Shown one piece after another: positions 1 through 9,359 of a stretch of 24,651 bases of DNA. Position 1 is the first letter of the stretch. Each line of letters opens with the position of its first letter. This DNA is from Lingula anatina. Its lineage: Eukaryota > Brachiopoda > Lingulata > Lingulida > Lingulidae. Position numbers and translations under genes: made by a program. The notes beneath the pieces are model-generated. The model had not been told where the DNA came from and ran no database searches. It saw only the letters and a program-made list of their open reading frames with translations. Where the stretch lies: assembly GCF_001039355.2 (NCBI RefSeq), contig NW_019775721.1:24488-49138 (forward strand). Direction: 5' to 3'.

Positions 1-221
1 CATGTGCGAGTGGTAATCAAATAAGTCACGCGTGTATATAGTCCAAAGCATCACAATGCAATGGGATATGTGTGAAATATTTTAAGTAAGTCCAATTAAA
101 AAAGGTATGGAATGTAATCAAAAGTGAGTATAACACATATTATTGCGGAATGACACATTATAAATGGACAGTAAGTTAAATATTTAACTATAGATTTAAA
201 AAACAAGAGTGACTCTAATGT

Positions 222-320
222 GGGACTCGAACCAACATATTGTTTAATTTCTGCATACTTCCCTGTCGTTGGATACCATAGTAGGCTTATCTCCCGTGTC
301 GCTGTCCACTACACCACCAG
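222..320 (-). repeat. tRNA-derived SINE head (A and B box)
   Basis: Read on the minus strand, this stretch has a good RNA polymerase III A box (TGGTGTAGTGG, about 317-307) and a B box (GGTTCGAGTCC, about 234-224). The B box is flanked by bases that can pair as a T arm (ATGTTG with CCACAT). The boxes are about 83 nt apart, longer than in most tRNAs, and I cannot draw a convincing anticodon arm or acceptor stem. I therefore read it as the tRNA-like head of a SINE or a tRNA pseudogene, not a working tRNA. The tail and the ends of the element are not defined. Confidence 0.4.
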
Positions 321-578
321 GTCGTTGTGCAAACCACCGCCGTTTTGTTATATTACATTTACTTGCATCAAGGGTTTGCTTTTTTATAATTCTATTATAC
401 CCAGATTGTCAATATAAAGCGCTTTTACTAAATATCTACTATTCTACAGTAGGACCCTAGCTTTTAGACCAAGTTCTTCTGTATGACGGGCGGACTCTGT
501 GTTTCGTGATAGCTGTCATGAAACGTAGGGTCCGGTTAAATGCAGGGTCCGGGGGACCCTGTATATTATATTCAATTA

Positions 579-672
579 TCATGATACAGAGTCTGGGACT
601 CGTTATTTCAGAAACCAGGGGTCCGTAGGACCCCTGGTTTCTGAAATAACGGGTCCCGGACTTTCTGTCATG
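579..672. repeat. Long perfect-core hairpin (inverted repeat)
   Basis: A 24-bp perfect inverted repeat (601-624 and 628-651) with a 3-nt loop GTA lies inside a longer stem of about 46 bp per arm. The outer stem differs at four positions; three would be G-U pairs in RNA of the plus sense. The neighbourhood 455-690 holds other short palindromes built on GGGTCC/GGACCC, such as 543-561. It could be the core of a foldback MITE or the source of a small-RNA hairpin. No target-site duplication was found. Confidence 0.8.
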
Positions 673-792
673 GGGGACCTTCTGGTACATGACACCGGCT
701 GCCCACGGGAGCCCAGGCTGCCAAAGAGACTGCCAGGGAGACTGCCCTTTTGCAGTCTGGGACTCCAGTGTGCAGCCTCCTTAAGCAGGCAG

Positions 793-1088
793 ACTGCAAA
801 GCGGGCTGCAATAACTTAAACATTTTTGCAGGAGACTGCAAAGGGGGCTGCAATAACTTAAACATTTTTGCAGGAGACTGCAAAGGGGGCTGCAATAACT
901 TAAACATTTTGCAGGAGACTGAAAAAGAGGCTGCAATAACTTAAATATTTTGCAGGGGACTGCAAAGGAGGCTGCAATAACTTTAAAATTTTGCAGGAGA
1001 CTGCAAAGGGGGCTGCAATAACTTAAATATTTTGCAGGGGACTGCAAAGGAGGCTGCAATAACTTAGAAATTTTCACAGGGGACAGCA
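793..1088. repeat. Minisatellite, 41-42 bp unit, 7 copies
   Basis: Seven head-to-tail units start at 793, 835, 877, 918, 959, 1000 and 1041. Each begins ACTGCAAAGGGGGCTGCAAT and continues with an AT-rich TAACTTAAATATTTTGCAGG part. Periods are 42, 42, 41, 41, 41 and 41, and the last unit is degraded. Long open frames across the array on both strands come from the repeat and are not genes. The GACTGC-AAGGGG core is shared with the array at 2560-3185. Confidence 0.95.
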
Positions 1089-1089
1089 A

Positions 1090-2555
1090 ACTAAACTGAA
1101 ATAACTGACATTTTCAATGTTGCCCAACGTATGCAATAAACAACCCAATAGTTATTTAAAAAGTGTTTCTATCCACAATTGAGAAAAACATGTGCTAAAC
1201 TTTTGATTACTAAGTGAAGTTTTATATTTTTTTTAATTTTTTATTTTTTTTTATTAAATTATTTAGATTTATATTTTTTTAAATAATGCTGTGAAAATAT
1301 CCTTTATTATTGCTATTATTTTCATTGAAATCAGACAAATAATTGAAGTCTTATGATAATTTACAATTACATAATATATAAATTTTAAACCTGACAGTTA
1401 TCATCAATTTAGGTTGGACTTGTGATTAAAATTAACTGGTAACTTTCAAAACTAAATTCATTTCAAGCCAGGGGCATGTTTATCTTAACTGTCAGTTTGA
1501 TATAAACAGTTCACCTACAGCTTGCCCAATGAGGTCAAATAACTATACAGCACAGGCAGTACATAACCGTTGAGCTAATTAATTCAAAAATCTGAGCCAG
1601 AAGCTAGGTCAGGAATGTTCTAAGGAAGAGGCAAGAAATCTGAAAACATTGATTTCTGGATTGAAAAAGCTAGAAGACATTTTTAGGAAATGCATGTAGA
1701 AAGAAAAATGAAGAGAGACAGAGACAGGATAAGAAGTGAGCATGCAAGTCCTTTTGATTTTATATTTTCCTACATGTATAGTTTACTGATGCACCAGGAT
1801 CCATAGAGCTTTGGGAATTGTTCAATTTTAGCCCAGCACTTTGAATTCGGTTTGTGGTTTTTAAAAGTACTTAAAATTGCTATTAGGCTAGAAAAAGGTT
1901 TGCATTTAACCATTTTGGTCCTTGTCAATTAAAATATTATTTCAAACTTTGTAGTTTTTGACATGAATATAGACAATAATTCACAGATGAGGATATAATA
2001 CCTTTTAAAACATCGATCTTTGTACTTTTCATCATCAAGCAATGTGTTAAAAATACAAAGTTTAAATGAAATGAGCATTATTTTTTCCTTCGGTATGTAC
2101 ACTTTAAAATTTGTATTAGTGTATAACTTGCCCAAATTAGTTTTAAAAAAACCTTAAAAATTACTTGAAATATTGCTCTTATGTGTCTGTATCGATGTAT
2201 GAATCCTGGCGATGCAGTGAATTCTGTGACAGAGTTTTTGGAATGATTAAATAACGTACAGTAGAATTCCCAGCCCTCTGCTAATATGGGCTTTGTAGAA
2301 AAATATATATGTAAAATAGTAAACTGAACTAAATAGTATGGAGAGAAATAAACCAATATGTTAGATATAAATGGATCAGACAACATACATTTTGTGATCA
2401 AGGGGAAATTTTTGTATTTAGATTTGAACTTACACACATACTTGGGAGAAAGATTATTTCTAGATTCCTTTTGATAAATGTAATTATTGTTTGAATATAT
2501 ACATGTATGACTTAAAAAATAATAATAATAAATAAAAAGATTTTGCCAAATTTTA
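1090..2555. other. AT-rich stretch without recognised features
   Basis: This is AT-rich DNA between the two minisatellites, with homopolymer runs around 1213-1280. A 119-codon open frame on the minus strand (2437-2078) shows no domain or codon pattern I recognise and has no clear splice borders. I see no RNA gene or transposon end here. Confidence 0.6.
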
Positions 2556-2559
2556 TTTT

Positions 2560-3185
2560 GCTAAGCAAACTGCTAAGGAGACTGCAGAGTAGACTGCGAG
2601 AGGGGCTGCCAAGCAGACTGCTAGGGGGGCTGCCAAGCTGACTGCAAAGGGGACTGCCAAAGCAGACTGCCAGGGGGACTGCCCAGGCAGTCCCCCTGGC
2701 AGCGCGTTCCAAAAAATGCAAATTAAGACTGCCAGGGGGACTGCCAAGCAGACTGCTAAGGGGGCTGCCAAGCAGACTGTTAGGGGGACTGCCAAGCAGA
2801 CTGCTAGGTAGACTGCTAAAGCAGACTGCCAATGGGACTGCCCTGGCAGTCCCTCTGGCAGCGCGTTCCAAATATGCAAATTAAGACTGCCAGGGGGACT
2901 GCCAAGCAGACTGCTAAGGGGGCTGCCAAGCAGACTGCTAGGGGGACTGCCAAGCAGACTGCTAGGGAGACTGCTAAAGCAGACTGCCAAGGGGACTGCC
3001 CTGGCAGTCCCTCTGGCAGCGCGTTCCAAAAATGCAAATTAAGACTGCCAAGGGGACTCCCTCCATACTTAACGATACCTGCAAAGGAGACTGCAGTGGG
3101 AGCGGGGACTGCTAGGGAGATTGCAAAGCAGGCTCCATAGGGGGGGCTGTAAAGGAGACTGCAAGCAGACTGCAAAGGGGACTGC
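2560..3185. repeat. Minisatellite with 12-bp subunit and 158-bp higher-order unit
   Basis: The array is made of 12-bp variants of GACTGCCAAGGG and GACTGCTAGGGG. These are organised into a longer unit that ends in an inverted repeat followed by GCGCGTTCCAAAAATGCAAA. That marker recurs at 2702, 2861 and 3019, so the higher-order period is 158-159 bp. In the first unit the inverted repeat is perfect, with 17-bp arms at 2667-2683 and 2686-2702 and a CA loop; in the later two it is shorter and imperfect. Open frames of 100-158 codons across the array only translate the repeat (LLGSP-type runs) and are not genes. Confidence 0.93.
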
Positions 3186-3194
3186 TTTTCTAGC

Positions 3195-3548
3195 TGGGGT
3201 CTCTGCAGCCTGAATATTGGGGTAATGACGGTATAGCATTATATAGGTTGCAAATGTTAATGTCACCTACTCGGGCTCATCTTTACACCTTACCGACTAT
3301 GCTACTAATTTTAATAATCCAATGATTTGGAATTAACACATGTACATGTTTTCCTTGAATGTACTGGGGTATTTGAAAATAATTGCAACAGTTTTCTAAA
3401 ACTATGCTGTAATGTAAAGCACAAGTGAAGCATATGCAACAATATATGTTCGAGACAACAGTTCTTTATCATTTAATATAAGTCTTCTTGAAACAGACCG
3501 GTGTCATATTAAGTATTTAATCAGATTGTTTATCATACGTTTACAGCA
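3195..3548. other. Intergenic, nothing recognised
   Basis: AT-rich sequence between the GACTGC array and the Tc1-type transposon. I see no coding signal, RNA gene or repeat in it. Confidence 0.6.
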
Positions 3549-3550
3549 TA

Positions 3551-5202
3551 CAGGGTTGCTACTTAATATGGAATATTTTTTATCATTGTTATTTTTGAGT
3601 GCTGATTAAATTTTTTTGGGCTTGAATCATTAAAAAAGTATGTCACCGAGTGATAAAAACAACCAGTCTTCTGTTGTGAGATATTTTGGTCAATTATATC
3701 AAATCTGACATAAGATGCCATTCAAAAGAAAGGAACACCCCCAGAAAACCATATAAACAGTTTGATGTCAGTATTAACTTTAAGCTAAGATATTAAAGAA
3801 AATGATAGCCTCCGGCCAGTGATATGTTACACAGTCAAAGAACTCACTACAGTAAATCATGAAAAGTCAGTAATTGCGGGTATGACCTCCAGCAGCCGCT
3901 TTCAGCGCCCTCATCCTACATGGCATACCCTGTGACACGTTTTTTAGAGTTTGGGTGGGGATATCATTCCACGCAGTGATATTTACCTGTCGCACTTCAT
4001 CACTATTTACCGGTCGAGGACCATAGCTATTAATTCTGTGAGTTACTTTTGCCCAAAGTTTTTCAATTGGGTTCATATCTGAAGAGTTTGCAGGCCAGGG
4101 CAGTTGCTGAACCCATTGGTTTTGAAGAAAAACAGTGATTCGTCGGCCTTGATGTGGGGTTGCGCAGTCGTCTTGATACACAAAGTTGTTCTTGAAGATG
4201 ACTCTTACCAATCGAAGCATTGTTTGCTGTAGAATGTCTCTGTAGGAATCTGGATGAGGTTGCCTCCTAGAAAAACCAACTGGTTCTGGGCACCGACATG
4301 AAATAATCCCCAAACAGAGACGTTACCATCCCCTGCTTGCACCCTAGGCAATCATCGTTTTATGCCCCTCGCACACCTCGGTGGTCACGGATTCGACCAT
4401 CAACCCTAAAAAATCCATATCTGGCCTCATCACTGAAAACGACGTGATTCCAGTGTTTTGGCTGCAAACGCACGTGGTCCCCAGCCCATTGCAGACGTCA
4501 CTGTTTATGACCTGCTGTTAACAGTGGTTTCCCTACTGGCATTTGTGCAAAATAACCGGCTTTCAGTAATCTCTTGTTCACGAGGGACCTTGAAACGGGC
4601 GTTTGAATGACATTCTGCGACTCTTTTCCGAGGATACTGGTTGTCTTTGTACGACCAGCACGGCGTCATCTAAGGAGAAGGCGATCCTGTCTTCTTGGTG
4701 TGAAACGCGGACACACTGGTCGAGGTATTGGAGTAGGTGCCCCTGTTGCAGTATTTCTTTGGAGGATTTTCCAAACGGTTCCTGATAAATGTTGAATTAC
4801 CTTGCAATGGCTGTCCGTTTCTGGCCATTTTCTCTGAGAGCAAGAATCCCACAGTAAGCTGCGTTGCTTAGCTGTCGAACCATATCTTCACTGAGGTACC
4901 TGTCAAGTTTCAGAGCGATCCCTCTGTTGCTTCTCTAAACACACTCCAAAGATTGATCAAACCCATGCGTTTTTATACAAGGGCAGAAATTGCCGAAAAG
5001 ACCACCCCTCACATTTCTGACCACAGAACATGCAACTGCATACATCAATTGTTTCGAGAGTTGTGTGGTAATTAGTTAACACACCTGGCTACACATGGAG
5101 TGACACCTCAGCTTTGGATTTAAAGTAGTTAGAGAGAAATTTAATATTTTGTAGAAAATTTACTCGCCAAAAAGTAATATTCCATATAAAGTGGTAACCC
5201 TG
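3551..5202 (-). mobile_element. Tc1/mariner-type DNA transposon, complete ends
   Basis: The 1,652-bp element has inverted terminal repeats. The left end starts CAGGGTTGCTACTTAATATG and the right end, read on the minus strand, starts CAGGGTTACCACTTTATATG. The repeats match over about 30 bp. A TA dinucleotide stands directly outside each end (3549-3550 and 5203-5204), the expected target duplication. The transposase is on the minus strand (separate entry) and broken. The right end lies about 80 bp beyond the last VWD exon, so the element probably sits in an intron or 3' flank of that gene. Confidence 0.93.
3867..4921 (-). pseudogene. Tc1-like transposase, frameshifted (DD34E type)
   Basis: This is the cut-and-paste transposase that would bind the element's ends and move it. 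The intact C-terminal frame (4313-3867) has YQDDCATPHQGRR, matching the second catalytic Asp region, and SSDMNPIEKLW with the catalytic Glu. There are 34 residues between the Asp at codon 4169-4167 and the Glu at 4064-4062. The first Asp lies in VFSDEARY (codon 4431-4429) but in another frame. A third frame near 4900-4800 has an N-terminal DNA-binding-like stretch (LSEDMVRQLSNAAYCGILAL) that soon meets a stop. At least two frameshifts plus stops break the gene. The span, about 1.05 kb, is normal for the family, so the decay is by point change, not large deletion. Confidence 0.9.
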
Positions 5203-5280
5203 TAATTCTGTATTGATATATACGTATTTGTGATTGACACTTTGGTCATTTCGACCGCAATGGCTTTAAGCGTTATATAC

Positions 5281-5459
5281 ATGTAAGAGGTCACTGACAT
5301 TCATCTCAGCCTGTGACACGTTCACGGGACCGTAGGCCGGATTGTATAGACTAGGGTCGGTGTAGGAGGGGTCCATGAGGTCATCAGCGTGGAAGTTTGA
5401 ACTGTCCCATGACCAACTGCCGTATAATCCAGAATCAGAAAATGAAGTACTTATTCTCC
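5281..5459 (-). CDS. VWD-gene exon: end of MUC4/SUSD2-type VWD domain
   Basis: The exon follows the acceptor TTATCACCACAG. Its first two bases, GG, complete a TGG codon whose T ends the upstream VWD exon, giving FAES-W-RIS, the FGxSW motif that ends this VWD subtype. The only open frame continues TSFSDSGLYGSWSWDSSNFH and then a Pro/Tyr-rich stretch (DPSYTDPSLYNPAYGPVNVS). That resembles the S-x-F-x-Y ... NP-x-F-x-P region following the VWD in MUC4 and SUSD2. The donor is uncertain: GTATAT after 5281 (179 nt) or GTCAGT after 5299 (161 nt), both phase 0. The protein must continue downstream, but I recognise no further exon. Confidence 0.72.
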
Positions 5460-5752
5460 CTGTGGTGATAACGACAAATGCAAAAATGTTTTCAAAGGAG
5501 CAAATGATGAAAATTCGAACAATTAAGACAATGTTTTTGTATCACTTATTTCTATATATGCTTAAGAATATTACGCATTAATTACAAATCTGATTCTTTT
5601 CACCTCTGTATACAATCTATAAACCATATGGTATTTTATCGCCATACTCTGAATTTCAAAGAGAAGAAGTCAAGAATAAATATGTAATCAAGCTCATAAG
5701 TACATTGATCATTCTCTCTAATAGTTGTCGTATTTTTTTCCTTATGACTCAC

Positions 5753-5953
5753 ATGACTCGGCAAATTCCATTGCCTTGGCCTTGGTGACCACGGTGCCAC
5801 TGCCCATGGTGAAATCGTTGTCCTGGTTGTTGTCCATCAGTCCGCATAGTCCAGACGTCTGCCCCTTAAAACTGGCAGTTAGACCAGAACGTAGGTTAAG
5901 GAAGAGACGCCCCATCACCGGACTGAACCGGACGTCTACTGTGACAGATACAC
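5753..5953 (-). CDS. VWD-domain exon (C-terminal half of von Willebrand factor D)
   Basis: A 201-nt exon between the acceptor TTTCCCCTTAG and a perfect GTGAGT donor, phase 1 at both ends. It encodes VSVTVDVRFSPVMGRLFLNL, then SGLTASFKGQTSGLCGLMDN and NQDNDFTMGSGTVV. This is the second half of a VWD domain, with the diagnostic GLCG-x-D-N-x-x-D-x-DF signature. VWD domains occur in secreted or membrane-anchored proteins (mucins, tectorins, SUSD2), where they support assembly or adhesion. The GDPH-type first half was not found upstream, so a preceding exon is missing from my reading. The next exon is at 5459, after an intron of about 290 bp, with matching phase. Confidence 0.88.
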
Positions 5954-5989
5954 CTAAGGGGAAATAAAGTGTTGACACAATCAGTGCCA

Positions 5990-6890
5990 ATCACCACAGG
6001 CGTGAGGAAAGGAAAGGGGGAACTATTCAATTTGGTTCAAAGAAGTGTACAGAGGCACTAAACCATGTGTTCTGTGCCTAGGACTACCATGGTTGAAATA
6101 CGTAGCTAAGCCCTCCACCCCCTCCCGGTGTAACGTGTAAGAGAGCCCACTTCCCATTCATTTGTACCAGTGAGCCTTGCCCTAGATTTTGACCCATTTA
6201 GGTCTGGCAAATCCTAACCATTTTAACTATACGGAGGGTGGACTTTCTGTTACATGGACCCTCAGTTTCGTTACAACGGCCTCCAGCGGCTATGACACAC
6301 CATAACACATACCAGTTATTAACTCACAGCCTACAGTGTATATCACATCCAGTGACAATAGTGTATGAGAATATTGTTGATGTTATTGTTGACAGTTTAT
6401 TTTGTTTACAGTTGACTCATTTTACACATTTCTGAAAGTTGCTAAGTAATAGGAGAACGACAAAGACAAAACCATTGGAAGACCACAGAGGGACTTCCAG
6501 CATTGGTGTCAATTATGCGTTTTTACCGACGACATATAGATGGTCTAGCAGGTGCCGTGGAGAACGAGAAGCAAGTGGAATGTCTTGATAATACTGTTAT
6601 TTACACATGATATGCATATCATTGCAGAGAGAATCAAAAGACCAAAGGGATGACTATACCACTCCAACGACTACATTGTAGCATATTGGGATCAAAGACA
6701 AAGACAAGAGTGCGCCAAAAGTTTTGAAGAGCTGGGTTCAAGCGTTCCAGGTAAAAGATCAAAACCCGAAGCCCTTGCAAGATCGACTTAGACCACAACA
6801 TCTCTTACCTGGAACTAGTGAGGCTTGTGTGTATGAACTTATAGATCTTGGCTCAAGTCCAACTGCTTAGTGTTTAGTGAGAATAAAACG
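5990..6890. other. Probable intron sequence, nothing firm
   Basis: No repeat ends or RNA genes were recognised here. A short plus-strand open stretch around 6685-6745 ends at a donor-like CCAG/GTAAAAG, and a Cys-containing minus-strand frame covers about 6300-6210. Neither has a good acceptor or a recognisable domain, so I do not call them exons. Confidence 0.4.
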
Positions 6891-6899
6891 TAATTGGTC

Positions 6900-7725
6900 C
6901 ACTGCAACTCTAAGTTTTCTACAGACAGCACCATACTAGACAATCAGAGTTGAAGATTCTGTTATCACAACAAGTACAGAAGTTAGAAATCTGGGTGTTA
7001 TTTTCAGCAACCAATGTGACATGGCATCACACATTAACAAAGTGTGTAAATCATCATATTTTAGTCTGCAACGAATATCTAAGATTCTTCACCTTACTGA
7101 CAGCAAGCAAACAGAGATACTCATTCATTTGTGACTTCTAGACTCGATTATTGCAACAGCTTCTTGTTTGGAATACATAACTATCAAATGGAAAAACTTC
7201 AGTCTATTCAGAATTCCGCAGCTCGTCTCTTTTGTAAAACTCAGAAGTCCGACCGCATCACACCAGTTCTCCGCGATCTTCATTGGTTACCAGTCTCTCA
7301 AAGAATAGTTTATAATATTTTACTCTTAACCTTTAAAAATCTAAAGGGCGACTGTCCATTTTATATGAACAATATAATGAACTTTTAACGCCTCTTAGAA
7401 CTCTTCGTTCCAGTGGTCAATTTCAACTCAAGCGAAATGATACCAAAAAGACTCTAAAAACATATGGTTACAGGAGTTTTGAGATTGCTGCACCAATTGT
7501 ATGGTCCAATTTTATTAACGTAACAAATGTGTCTTTGAACGACTCTTATTACTGTTTTAAAAGAATTTAAAAACCTTTTTATTTAAGGAATATTTTGGTT
7601 AACTTTTATCTCTTAGTTTTTAAAAAACACTTTTATGTTAGTTTTTTATTTATCTTTGTAGTTTTAGTTTTTATATGTAAGTGTAAACAGCGCTGAGACG
7701 CAAGTGTAGCGCGGTTTTAAGAAAT

Positions 7726-7776
<51 letters not shown>
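6900..7776 (+). mobile_element. 5'-truncated L2/CR1-like LINE with (ATT)n tail
   Basis: This is the 3' end of a non-LTR retrotransposon. Its reverse transcriptase remnant is a separate entry. The 3' end has GCGCTGAGACGCAAG, then GCGCGGTTTTAAGAAATGTA, running into an (ATT)n microsatellite from about 7727 to 7776. This GCGC-box plus ATT tail is typical of L2 and CR1-like elements in marine invertebrates and fish. The 5' end is indistinct near 6900, as expected for incomplete reverse transcription. It lies opposite in strand to the VWD/SRCR gene, between its exons. Confidence 0.88.
6940..7570 (+). pseudogene. LINE reverse transcriptase C-terminal remnant, 3 frames
   Basis: Three consecutive frames give one recognisable protein. 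6940-7131 reads EVRNLGVIFS ... MASHINKVCKSSYFSLQRIS. 7131-7385 reads TSRLDYCNSFLFGI, QNSAARLF, ITPVLRDLHWLPVSQRI. 7379-7570 reads TPLRTLRSSGQFQLKR and YGYRSFEIAAPIVW. These are the thumb and connector signatures after the reverse transcriptase catalytic core of CR1/L2/Jockey-clade LINEs. The catalytic FADD region is absent because of 5' truncation. A frameshift near 7130 and another near 7380 show it is dead. Confidence 0.88.
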
Positions 7777-7778
<2 letters not shown>

Positions 7779-7877
7779 ATCACTTGTTAAATGAACAAAA
7801 GGCGATCTGTTTGAAGACATTCATCTGTTTAAAGATGAGACTGAAGCGCTCTTGGCATATGTCTATTGCTGTTGTGT

Positions 7878-8369
7878 CTGAGAGCGCATTCAGAGCAGCG
7901 GACCAGGAGTGGATTTAGAACAGATGATTTTCGGACTAACTGATCCTCCGACTTATTATGGCCGACCCCATTTAAACGCATAGGGTCGAATGGAGCCGAG
8001 ATTTAATTACTGTGCCCCTTCAGGGACGACGCGTAGGGAGCTGTGTGATAGGTGGAGAGACCATTACAAGATTAAGCGATCTTCCTTTCATGTAGGGTCC
8101 ACCATATTTAAGCCTTGGACCAGTTGATACTCGGATACTCTATTCTGAATAGCTCGGCCATATTTAGTCAGCGGATGAGTAAGTCCGCGGATCATCTGTT
8201 ATGAATGCGAGCATTCAGAACAGTGGACTAACAGATTCGCGGATCAAATATGGCTGAGCCACTTGAATGTTTGCTGCGTAATCCCCGCGGGGAATTAAGC
8301 GGCAAGCTTTTAAGTCTGCTATATTTGATCTGCGAAACTGTTGGTCCGCTGTTTTGAATGCGCTCTAAG
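7878..8369. mobile_element. Nested foldback element, about 490 bp
   Basis: The two ends form an imperfect inverted repeat of about 27 bp: left GAGAGCGCATTCAGAGCAGC from 7880, and right, read on the minus strand, TAGAGCGCATTCAAAACAGC from 8368. Inside, the same motif (GCATTCAGAACAG, then GACTAACAGATCCGCGGATC, then AAATATGGC) recurs. One inverted pair, about 8149-8205 and 8206-8262, is centred near 8205. So there are about four copies of one motif in alternating orientation. No coding capacity was seen, so it would be non-autonomous. No clear target duplication. Confidence 0.7.
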
Positions 8370-8560
8370 ACTGGGATACTAACATCTTGGACGCTAATTA
8401 AAACAGCAGGTCTAGAAATGGAGATGCAGGTCATGGGAGCTGGGTTTCATGAAAAAAAGTTATTTTGCATCAACTACATAAAGCGCGATATCAATATGGA
8501 GTACGAGTTAAGAAATGGAATTAAGCAAGGGAAGCTTAGGAAGACCTATAGACCAATGTA

Positions 8561-8655
8561 AAACAGTTCAAATTGAGAGGGTACAGGCACATGACAGGAT
8601 GGTCAGGGCTTACCAAGACCACCCTGCGTTGACCAGTCTGAGGGAGATAGAATAG
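8561..8655 (+). other. Short coding-like stretch, unassigned
   Basis: A 31-codon open stretch reads KTVQIERVQAHDRMVRAYQD and then HPALTSLREIE before a stop at 8654. The composition looks protein-like, but I recognise no family and see no start or strong splice acceptor. It may be a relic of a transposon or host exon, or chance. Confidence 0.2.
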
Positions 8656-8874
8656 AGACAGGCAGAACAATGATTAAGATAACATGAGTAAGGGTGGTGG
8701 ACAGGAAGCAGCTGCAGTCCTGAATTTCATAAACACAATTAACCTTTTGTTGTGCATCAAACAGCTAATCTCACATTGCTCTATATTCGATTTGTGTATG
8801 AATAATGATAGTCGTTTTGGTCTGAACTGGTGGGGCAGGGATGGTGGTTCTAAAGGAATGGATGTCCGGGGTCA

Positions 8875-8977
8875 CATATGATTAGTACAGGTTAGGGTTA
8901 GTCGTAGTATAAGGGTAAGTATATGGAACGAATGTCACCTGTACAAAATAACATGGAGAGGACTACGGTTCCTAACG
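8875..8977 (+). repeat. Dispersed repeat, copy A (partner at 17423-17527)
   Basis: This copy matches 17423-17527 in the same orientation. Shared blocks are CATATGAT, then GTTAGGGTTAGT, GTATATGG-ACGAATGTCACC, and GACTACGGTTCCTA near the end. The similarity may extend weakly some 30 bp further (CATTCCTGTCA). The two GGTTAG words are not a telomere array. Class unknown; probably a short non-autonomous element. Confidence 0.75.
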
Positions 8978-9168
8978 GATTTCCATTCCTGTCACGCGGT
9001 CCAAACTGACATTCAGCTCCTCTATATTGTTCTAACTGTAAATTGATATTACTTTATCTCCATTCCTTAACTATAGATTACTAACAACAGGAAGACAGAC
9101 AATGAATGTATGATACTTTATAATTTTGGTTCCCATGCAAAGACCTATAGTCGAGTAGCCAGAACTCT

Positions 9169-9352
9169 ACCCTGCAATGTTTTTTCCTGTCAACTTTTTT
9201 TCTCTTAAATGTATTATCTAGGCCGAGAGAAGCAAAATTAGCTTGGTTGCTACTTCCGAGACGTTGAGCATTTTTCAATATGGCCGTCAATTTATGAACA
9301 AAGTAGAAAAACGACCAGATGTCGCCGGGTATACTTTATAAAGAGCTTTTTG
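9169..9352 (-). repeat. Dispersed repeat, inverted partner of 11570-11762
   Basis: Read on the minus strand, this stretch matches 11570-11762 over about 185 bp at roughly 80 percent by eye. It includes an identical run from AGCAACCAAGCTAATTTTGC onward. Both copies translate in the same frame (here TAILKNAQRLGSSNQANFAS). Frame and peptide conservation may only reflect recent divergence. The pair forms an inverted repeat with arms about 2.2 kb apart, inside the presumed long intron. Confidence 0.8.
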
Positions 9353-9359
9353 ATCGGTT

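Noticed and set aside
793-1088. CRISPR-like array
   Set aside because: Units are contiguous with no unique spacers, and the genome is eukaryotic.
668-1089. Open frames of 64-102 codons on both strands
   Set aside because: Produced by the 41-42-bp tandem repeat; no start context, domain or splice sites.
2078-2437. 119-codon minus-strand frame
   Set aside because: AT-rich, hydrophobic by composition, no recognised domain and no exon borders.
2512-3175. Several minus-strand frames of 119-158 codons rich in Leu, Gly, Ser and Pro
   Set aside because: They lie wholly in the GACTGC minisatellite, exist in several frames at once and only translate the repeat.
6210-6300. Cys-containing minus-strand frame (GRCNETEGPCNRKS) upstream of the VWD exon
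   Set aside because: No pyrimidine-rich acceptor and no match to the missing VWD first half.
8889-8905. Telomere-like GGTTAGGGTTAG
   Set aside because: Only two words, inside a dispersed repeat that has another copy at 17423.
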